Source: Burkholderiaceae bacterium (GTDB lineage: Bacteria; Pseudomonadota; Gammaproteobacteria; Burkholderiales; Burkholderiaceae_C). From it: DNA of 5,863 nucleotides. Made by a program: the position numbers and the translations under genes. The DNA lies in the NCBI GenBank assembly GCA_023262365.1, contig JALRBF010000258.1:1-5863 (forward strand), in the 5' to 3' direction. Positions 1 through 4,550 of this stretch are shown here, piece by piece. Below the pieces are notes generated by a model. The model saw only the letters and a program-made list of their open reading frames with translations. It was not told the DNA's origin and searched no databases. The stretch's first letter is position 1, and each line of letters opens with the position of its first letter.

Positions 1-896
1 AGGCGGCACCAGCCAAAAAAGCCGCACCAACCAAAAAAGCCGCACCAACCAAAAAAGCCGCACCAACCAAAAAAGCTGTACCCGTCAAAAAGGCCGCCCC
101 GGCTACGAAACAAGCCCCAACCAAAAAGGCAGCTCCAGCCAAAAAACCAGCGACCCCTGCCAAAAAAGCCACGCCAGTAAGGCAAGCCACTGCAGCCAAA
201 AAGGCGGCTCCCGTAAAGAAGGCGGCTACGGCCAAAAAAGCCGCAACGCCCATCCAAAAGACCACTGCAGCCAAAAAGACGGCTCCTGTCAACGTGGCGG
301 CCGCGCCGCGTGCCCAAGCGCCCAAGCCCGCTCGCAAGCGTGGTGGGCTGCAGGCGCCGCCGCCGCCCATCGTTCAACCGCGCAAGCCAATGGCTTCCGA
401 TTCCCACCCATCCATGGCCTACCCCACCCCCAAACCCATCAAAATCGACCCCAAGCGCGTCAACCACTGGAAGACCAAACCGCTGGAACAACTCGAGGAC
501 GCCGACATCTTGGCCATGCCCGACGCCCAGTACATGAACGACGTACAGGTGGCCTTCTTCCGTCGCCGGCTCGAGCAACTGCGTGCCGACATCTTGGCCA
601 ATGCCGGCGAAACCACCGAGCACTTGCGCGAGGAAACCGTGGTCGTGCCCGACCCGGCGGACCGCGCCACCATTGAAGAGGAGCACGCGCTGGAGTTGCG
701 CACGCGGGACCGCGAGCGCAAACTGCTTAAAAAAATCCAGCAGTCCATCAGTCGCATCGACGCCGACGAGTACGGTTACTGTGAGGAAACCGGCGAGCCC
801 ATCGGTGTGGGACGCTTGCTGGCGCGCCCCACGGCGAGTTTGTCGCTCGAGGCGCAGCAGCGCCGCGAGCTCAAGCAAAAACTCTACGGCGATTAG
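1..896 (+). CDS. dksA: DksA-family RNA polymerase-binding regulator with Lys/Ala/Pro-rich tail (5' end outside window)
   Basis: DksA proteins insert a coiled-coil into the RNA polymerase secondary channel and, with ppGpp, tune transcription of rRNA and biosynthetic genes. The frame is open from the left edge (first full codon at 3) to TAG at 894-896, giving 297 visible residues. Residues 1 to about 95 are a low-complexity tail of KKAAPT-like hexads with 12 KK pairs. A Pro/Lys linker follows, and the DksA core starts near residue 178 (MNDVQVAFFRRRLEQ). The coiled-coil tip is DPADRA, with D217, D220 and A222 matching the E. coli D71, D74, A76 motif, followed by a conserved ELRTRDRERKLLKKI helix. 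In the zinc-finger region only C260 remains; the other three positions are T263, S281 and A284. GTG at 294 or ATG at 390 could be starts, but neither has a Shine-Dalgarno sequence and the tail composition is protein-like, so I favour one long protein. Family assignment is firm; tail function is unknown. Confidence 0.88.
   Translation, partial: AAPAKKAAPTKKAAPTKKAAPTKKAVPVKKAAPATKQAPTKKAAPAKKPATPAKKATPVRQATAAKKAAPVKKAATAKKAATPIQKTTAAKKTAPVNVAAAPRAQAPKPARKRGGLQAPPPPIVQPRKPMASDSHPSMAYPTPKPIKIDPKRVNHWKTKPLEQLEDADILAMPDAQYMNDVQVAFFRRRLEQLRADILANAGETTEHLREETVVVPDPADRATIEEEHALELRTRDRERKLLKKIQQSISRIDADEYGYCEETGEPIGVGRLLARPTASLSLEAQQRRELKQKLYGD
3..74 (+). repeat. 18-bp in-frame tandem repeat, four copies
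   Basis: Three exact copies of an 18-bp unit (gccgcaccaaccaaaaaa) lie at 21-38, 39-56 and 57-74. A fourth copy at 3-20 differs at two positions. Each unit encodes Ala-Ala-Pro-Thr-Lys-Lys (or AAPAKK). More diverged copies continue to about 290 with the same six-residue period. Because 18 is a multiple of three, gain or loss of units keeps the frame. More copies may lie left of the window. Confidence 0.93.
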
Positions 897-925
897 CCGC
901 CGGCTGGCGGTGCCCGCTGGCTTGG

Positions 926-946
926 CCTGCCCCCACTGGGGGCAGG
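926..946 (+). terminator. GC-rich hairpin after dksA, possible terminator
   Basis: A perfect 9-bp inverted repeat (cctgccccc / gggggcagg) encloses a 3-base loop at 935-937, 29 bases after the dksA stop. A smaller hairpin (ccgcc / ggcgg, 4-base loop) sits at 897-910 directly after the stop. Neither is followed by a T run; the downstream sequence is tgggtggccg. It is therefore not a textbook intrinsic terminator, but it may act as an RNA 3'-end stabiliser or a weak terminator. Confidence 0.4.
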
Positions 947-1074
947 TGGGTGGCCGTGCCTGCGTTGGGACTCGGGGCACAAATCCTCTAAATTACCTGT
1001 ACTAGTTAGTGTAAGTTGTTAATTTTTCAACAATTTAGATTCGAAATGGAATCCCAAAACACCAGCTAAGTCTT

Positions 1075-1083
1075 TGATTTAAT
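1075..1083 (+). promoter_or_regulatory. Candidate extended -10 promoter for the mraZ operon
   Basis: TGATTTAAT gives the extended -10 TG dinucleotide, one spacer base and a hexamer TTTAAT that matches TATAAT at 5 of 6 positions. It lies in the AT-rich part of the gap, and I see no good -35 at 16-18 bases upstream. Transcription would start near 1090 and leave a leader of about 90 nt before mraZ. A weaker alternative is TGC plus TACAGT at 1125-1133, which would start near 1140, inside the putative MraZ box. Confidence 0.4.
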
Positions 1084-1109
1084 TATTCTTTTTGCGCTCC
1101 ATGGGTTCC

Positions 1110-1121
1110 TTTTGCGCAAAA
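1110..1121. repeat. Perfect 12-bp palindrome with an upstream half-site
   Basis: TTTTGCGCAAAA reads the same on both strands. Its left half, TTTTGCGC, also occurs at 1090-1097, exactly 20 bp upstream, and TTTTTGCG recurs at 1158-1165. The arrangement suggests a protein-binding site, but I cannot name the protein. Confidence 0.5.
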
Positions 1122-1130
1122 TCCTGCTAC

Positions 1131-1157
1131 AGTGCAAAAAAGTGCAATATTGTGGGA
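1131..1157 (+). promoter_or_regulatory. Candidate MraZ-binding repeats (degenerate MraZ box)
   Basis: Three units are spaced exactly 10 bp apart: TGCAA at 1133-1137, TGCAA at 1143-1147 and TGGGA at 1153-1157, each preceded by G. E. coli MraZ is known to bind three TGGGN repeats separated by 5-nt spacers upstream of mraZ, which is the same period, number and location. Here only the third unit has the TGGG core. Autoregulation of the operon by MraZ through this site is inferred from that match. Confidence 0.6.
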
Positions 1158-1164
1158 TTTTTGC
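1134..1164 (+). repeat. Inverted repeat in the mraZ leader
   Basis: GCAAAAA at 1134-1140 is the reverse complement of TTTTTGC at 1158-1164, with 17 bases between them that contain the 8-bp palindrome CAATATTG (1145-1152). In RNA this could form a hairpin ending 16 bases before the mraZ start codon. It overlaps the putative MraZ repeats, so it may be DNA symmetry of the operator rather than an RNA element. Confidence 0.45.
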
Positions 1165-1173
1165 GAGTCTTCC

Positions 1174-1179
1174 GAAGGA
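1174..1179 (+). promoter_or_regulatory. Unusually close ribosome-binding site of mraZ
   Basis: GAAGGA ends one base before the ATG at 1181. This is closer than usual, so initiation may be weak. The start is nevertheless fixed by the conserved MFQGA N-terminus of the family. Confidence 0.45.
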
Positions 1180-1180
1180 T

Positions 1181-1609
1181 ATGTTTCAGGGCGCCTCATC
1201 CATCACGCTAGACGGCAAGGGCCGCTTGTCGGTGCCAACGCGGCACCGCGAGGTACTTACGGCCAACGCGCAGGGTCGGGTCACGCTGACCAAGCACCCG
1301 CATGGCTGTTTGATGTTGTTTGCGCGCCCCGAGTGGGAACACTTTCGCGGGCGCATCGCGGCGCTGCCCATGCAGGCGCAGTGGTGGAAGCGCATATTTT
1401 TGGGCAATGCCCAAGACGTGGACATGGACGGCACCGGGCGCGTGCTGATCGCGCCGGAGTTGCGGGCCGCCGCTGGCCTGCAGCGCGAGGTGGTGCTGCT
1501 GGGCATGGGTAACCACTTTGAGGTGTGGGACGCGGCGCGCTACGCCGAGCAAGAGGCGCAAGCCATGCAAGCCGACATGCCCGATGTGTTTCAAGATTTT
1601 TCGTTCTAG
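1181..1609 (+). CDS. mraZ: Transcriptional regulator MraZ
   Basis: MraZ is a DNA-binding protein with an AbrB-like fold that forms ring oligomers and represses its own dcw operon in E. coli. The 142 residues begin [20 protein letters not shown]. Two SpoVT/AbrB-like halves carry the paired DxxxR signatures, DGKGR at 11-15 and DGTGR at 83-87, followed by VLIAPELR. Length is close to the 152 residues of the E. coli protein. The ATG at 1181 is chosen because it gives the family N-terminus; upstream extension in frame (from TTG at 1112) would read through the leader repeats. It is the first gene of the cluster, next to the candidate operator at 1131-1157. rsmH starts 9 bases after its stop, and the MraZ-RsmH pairing is typical of bacterial dcw clusters. 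Confidence 0.97.
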   Translation: MFQGASSITLDGKGRLSVPTRHREVLTANAQGRVTLTKHPHGCLMLFARPEWEHFRGRIAALPMQAQWWKRIFLGNAQDVDMDGTGRVLIAPELRAAAGLQREVVLLGMGNHFEVWDAARYAEQEAQAMQADMPDVFQDFSF

Positions 1610-1612
1610 GAG
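1608..1612 (+). promoter_or_regulatory. Ribosome-binding site supporting TTG start of rsmH
   Basis: AGGAG overlaps the mraZ stop TAG (1607-1609) and lies 6 bases before TTG at 1619. No ATG or GTG is available in this frame before the conserved HVTVL segment, so this site decides the start and couples rsmH to mraZ translation. Confidence 0.8.
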
Positions 1613-1618
1613 CTTGGC

Positions 1619-2548
1619 TTGACCCTGGCCAGTGAGTGGACTCACGTAACGGTGCTGCGCGACGAGGCGATTGAGGCCTTGGCCGTTAAGCCCGATGGCT
1701 GCTACGTTGACGCCACCTATGGGCGGGGTGGTCACGCCCGCGCGTTGCTTGCGCGGCTGGGGCCGCGGGCGCGTTTGCACGTGTTGGACAAAGACCCGCA
1801 AGCCGTTGCACACGCCCGAGCCTGGGCGCAAGACGATGGCCGCATTGAGGTGCACCACGTGGGCTTTGCGCAACTGGCCGATTGGCCCACGGCCAGCGTG
1901 GACGGCTTGCTGATGGACTTGGGGGTGAGCTCGCCGCAGCTTGACGATGCCGCGCGCGGGTTTTCGTTTCGCCACGACGGGCCGCTGGACATGCGCATGG
2001 ACAACAGCCAAGGGGAGTCGGTGGCGCAGTGGTTGTTACGCGCCGAGGTCAGCGACATCACCCGGGTGCTACGCGACTACGGCGAGGAGCGATTTGCTGC
2101 CTCGATTGCCCGGGCCATTGACCGTCATCGGCAAAGCCATGGCGCCTTTGCCCGCACCGCCGAGTTGGCGGCCTTGGTGGCGCGCCAGGTGAAATCGCGC
2201 GAGCCAGGCAAAGACCCGGCCACGCGCACCTTTCAGGCCTTACGCATCCACATCAACGGCGAGCTCGACGAGTTGCAACACGCCTTGCAGGCCAGCCTGA
2301 AGGTGCTCAAGCCGGGCGGGCGTTTGGTTGTGATTGGTTTTCACTCGCTCGAAGACCGCATGGTCAAGCGCTTCATGCAGCAGCACGCACGCGAGACGGT
2401 TGATCGACGGGCCCCGGTTACCCTACCGCGCGCCATGCCGCTCAAGCTGTGCGGGCGGGTAATGCCCAGTGCGGTGGCACGCGCGCAAAACCCGCGCGCG
2501 CGCAGCGCCGTCATGCGCGTGGCCGAGCGCACCGAGGCCGCGGCATGA
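1619..2548 (+). CDS. rsmH: 16S rRNA (cytosine(1402)-N(4))-methyltransferase RsmH
   Basis: RsmH (formerly MraW) uses S-adenosylmethionine to methylate N4 of C1402 in 16S rRNA, in the decoding centre of the 30S subunit. The 309 residues are near the 313 of E. coli RsmH and all main blocks are present: HVTVLRDEA at 9-17, the SAM-binding YGRGGH at 34-39, LDKDP at 56-60, [10 protein letters not shown] at 101-110, GPLDMRMD at 121-128, YGEERFA at 154-160, [11 protein letters not shown] at 200-210, [13 protein letters not shown] at 240-252 and the C-terminal [15 protein letters not shown]. The start is TTG, chosen for its well-placed AGGAG. Its stop TGA overlaps the ftsL start in ATGA (2545-2548). 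The gene is intact with no odd features apart from the start codon. Confidence 0.97.
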   Translation: MTLASEWTHVTVLRDEAIEALAVKPDGCYVDATYGRGGHARALLARLGPRARLHVLDKDPQAVAHARAWAQDDGRIEVHHVGFAQLADWPTASVDGLLMDLGVSSPQLDDAARGFSFRHDGPLDMRMDNSQGESVAQWLLRAEVSDITRVLRDYGEERFAASIARAIDRHRQSHGAFARTAELAALVARQVKSREPGKDPATRTFQALRIHINGELDELQHALQASLKVLKPGGRLVVIGFHSLEDRMVKRFMQQHARETVDRRAPVTLPRAMPLKLCGRVMPSAVARAQNPRARSAVMRVAERTEAAA

Positions 2549-2823
2549 CGCGCATCGACCTGTTGCTGCTGGTGGCATGTTTGCTTACCGCCTTGGGTGT
2601 GGTGCAGGTGCAGTACGAATCGCGCCAGCTGTACACCGCGGTAGACCGGGCACAGCGTCAGCAACGCGAATTGGCGATTGAACATGAGGCGCTGCGCGCG
2701 CAGCGCCGCACCGAGGCTGCGGCCTCGCGCGTGCAGCGCGTGGCAGAAGACAAGCTGGGCATGCGCGCGCCCGACCCCAGCCGCACCCTGTACCTGCAAC
2801 CTACGCCAGCGGGTGGTAACTGA
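2545..2823 (+). CDS. ftsL: Cell division protein FtsL
   Basis: FtsL is a small bitopic membrane protein that forms a complex with FtsQ and FtsB and activates the FtsWI septal synthase. The 92 residues show a very short cytoplasmic end (MTRID), one hydrophobic segment at about 6-21 ([16 protein letters not shown]), a periplasmic helix rich in Q, E, R and A that looks like a coiled coil (about 27-65), and a C-terminal block [19 protein letters not shown]. Position between rsmH and ftsI supports the name as strongly as the sequence does. It is shorter than E. coli FtsL (121), mainly at the cytoplasmic end. The ATG at 2545 overlaps the rsmH stop and has GAGG 7 bases upstream. A longer reading from GTG at 2449 would place an Arg-rich stretch overlapping the conserved rsmH C-terminus and is rejected. 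Confidence 0.93.
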   Translation: MTRIDLLLLVACLLTALGVVQVQYESRQLYTAVDRAQRQQRELAIEHEALRAQRRTEAAASRVQRVAEDKLGMRAPDPSRTLYLQPTPAGGN

Positions 2824-4550
2824 TGGCACGACGCGGCCAACGCAGCGGCATCACCTACAGCGCCAGCCCGTTGTTGGCCAGCCCCACGCCGGTTTGGCGT
2901 GGGCGCTTGTTGCTTGCCGGCATGGCCGTGGCGTTTGCTGTGCTGGGCGCGCGCGCGGCTTACGTGCAGGTGGTGGACAACGCGTTTTTGCAGCGACAGG
3001 GCGAAAACCGCTACGCCCGCACGCTGGAGTTGCCAGCCAATCGCGGCCGATTGCTTGACCGTAACGGCCTGATCTTGGCCACCAGCGTGCCCTCGGCCAG
3101 CGTGGCGGTTGAAAACGCCGATCCGCGCCATCCGCAGGTCGCGGCGCTGGCGCGGGTGTTGGGCCAACGGCCTGCAGCGCTGCGCGCCAAGTTAACCCAA
3201 GCGGGCAAGCGTTACACCTATTTGGCGCGGCACATGGACGAGGCCCTGGGCGAGCGCATCAAGGCGCTGAACATGCCGGGTGTGCACGTCTCGCGCGAAT
3301 ACCGGCGCGAATACCCCGAGGGCGCGGCCACCGCGCACGTGCTGGGTTTTGTCAACATAGACGGCGAGGGCGCCGAAGGCTTGGAGCGTGCCCTAGACAA
3401 GCGTTTGCGCGGCGTGCCCGGGTCACGTCGCGTGATTCGTGACCGCTTTGGCCGTATCGTAGAGGACATGCGCGACGTGGTGCCAGCCACCAATGGCCGT
3501 GATGTGACGCTGGCGCTGGACAGCCGGGTGCAGTTTGTGGCTTACGACCAGCTGCGCCGCGCGGTCACTCGGCACCAAGCACGCGCGGGCAGCGCGGTCG
3601 TGCTCGACAGCCGCACCGGCGAGGTGCTGGCGCTGGCCAACTACCCCAGCTACGACCCGCAAGACCGGGCCCAGCGCGTGGGCGATGGGCTGCGCAACCG
3701 CGCACTAACCGACACCTTTGAGCCGGGTTCAACCGTTAAGCCGCTGATGGTGGCGTTGGCCTTGCAGCAAGGGGTGGTGCAGCCCGATACGCTGTTTGAG
3801 ACCGCGCCTGGGCGCATCGTGGTGACGGGGCGACCGATTCGGGACGCGCACCCCATGGGCGAGCTCACGGTGCGCGAGATCATTCAAAAGTCCAGCAACG
3901 TGGGCATGGTCAAAATTTCGCAGCAACTGCAAGCCCACGCCATGTGGCGGGTCTACGCCGATGTGGGCTTGGGGCAAAAACCCCGCGTACCGTTTCCAGG
4001 GGTGGTGGCCGGCACCTTGCGCGACCCCGACGGCTGGCGCCCGATTGACAAGGCCGTCATGAGCTACGGCTATGGCTTGTCGGCCTCGTTGTTTCAGCTT
4101 GCGCAGGCCTACACCGTGTTTGCCACCAACGGGCAGTGGTTGCCCGTGACGTTGCTCAAAGCCACCGGCCCGGCGCAGGGCACACGGGTGTTTTCGGCCC
4201 ATGTGGCGCAAGAGGTACGCGGCATGCTGCAGCTGGTCGCGCAACACGGCGGCACCGGTGAGCGGGCCCAAACCTCGGGCTACACCGTGGCGGGCAAAAC
4301 CGGCACCGCGCGCAAGGTGGTGGGGGGCAAGTACCTTGCCAAATACCGCGCGTTTTTTGTGGGGGTGGCACCGGCCACCGACCCGCGCATTGTGGTGGCG
4401 GTGATGATTGACGAGCCCGGTGACGGAAAAATTTACGGTGGGCAGGTGGCCGCGCCGGTGTTTGCCGAGGTGGCGCAACAAACCTTGCGTGTGCTGGGTG
4501 TGCCGCCCGATGCCACACCGCCCCCGGCAGCCACGGGGAGCGCGGCTTGA
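2823..4550 (+). CDS. ftsI: Septal peptidoglycan D,D-transpeptidase FtsI (PBP3)
   Basis: FtsI is the class B penicillin-binding protein that crosslinks septal peptidoglycan together with the FtsW glycosyltransferase; it is the target of beta-lactams such as aztreonam in other Gram-negatives. The 575 residues show a short cytoplasmic end, one membrane segment at about 26-48, and the pedestal domain (NRGRLLDRNG at 73-82, GEGAEGLE at 181-188, GRIVED at 210-215). The transpeptidase domain carries all three active-site motifs: STVK at 303-306 with catalytic S303, SSN at 357-359 and KTG at 492-494. YGYGLS at 415-420 is also typical. A Pro/Ala-rich end follows the last domain. E. coli FtsI has 588 residues and the motifs at nearly the same positions. 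The ATG shares one base with the ftsL stop (TGATG), with only a weak GGGTGG upstream, so coupling to ftsL is likely. The stop overlaps the murE start. Confidence 0.98.
   Translation: MARRGQRSGITYSASPLLASPTPVWRGRLLLAGMAVAFAVLGARAAYVQVVDNAFLQRQGENRYARTLELPANRGRLLDRNGLILATSVPSASVAVENADPRHPQVAALARVLGQRPAALRAKLTQAGKRYTYLARHMDEALGERIKALNMPGVHVSREYRREYPEGAATAHVLGFVNIDGEGAEGLERALDKRLRGVPGSRRVIRDRFGRIVEDMRDVVPATNGRDVTLALDSRVQFVAYDQLRRAVTRHQARAGSAVVLDSRTGEVLALANYPSYDPQDRAQRVGDGLRNRALTDTFEPGSTVKPLMVALALQQGVVQPDTLFETAPGRIVVTGRPIRDAHPMGELTVREIIQKSSNVGMVKISQQLQAHAMWRVYADVGLGQKPRVPFPGVVAGTLRDPDGWRPIDKAVMSYGYGLSASLFQLAQAYTVFATNGQWLPVTLLKATGPAQGTRVFSAHVAQEVRGMLQLVAQHGGTGERAQTSGYTVAGKTGTARKVVGGKYLAKYRAFFVGVAPATDPRIVVAVMIDEPGDGKIYGGQVAAPVFAEVAQQTLRVLGVPPDATPPPAATGSAA
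4535..4540 (+). promoter_or_regulatory. Ribosome-binding site supporting TTG start of murE
   Basis: GGGGAG inside the end of ftsI lies 6 bases before TTG at 4547. That TTG shares TTGA with the ftsI stop, the same arrangement as the ATGA junction upstream. No ATG occurs in this frame until 4712, well inside the protein. Confidence 0.75.

Noticed and set aside
3..290. Possible CRISPR-like array from the regular repeats
   Set aside because: The repeats are contiguous 18-bp coding units with no unique spacers, in frame with dksA.
1013..1036. AT-rich inverted repeat AAGTTGTT / AACAATTT with 8-base loop
   Set aside because: The stem is A/T-rich with one G-T wobble and no T run follows. It is easily found by chance in such sequence.
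1112..1180. N-terminal extension of mraZ from TTG at 1112
   Set aside because: It would read through the operator-like repeats. The family N-terminus is MFQGA at 1181, and there is no ribosome-binding site before 1112.
1208..2011. Long open frame of 267 codons on the - strand
   Set aside because: It lies opposite mraZ and rsmH, has no recognisable domain and is rich in R, H, A and Q, as expected of antisense frames in high-GC DNA.
2568..2575. GCTGGTGG, identical to the E. coli Chi site
   Set aside because: It falls inside ftsL in GC-rich coding DNA, and Chi sequence differs between lineages, so a single match means little.
3729..4481. Open frame of 250 codons on the - strand opposite ftsI
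   Set aside because: It is a shadow of the transpeptidase domain, with H/R-rich low-quality sequence and no start context.
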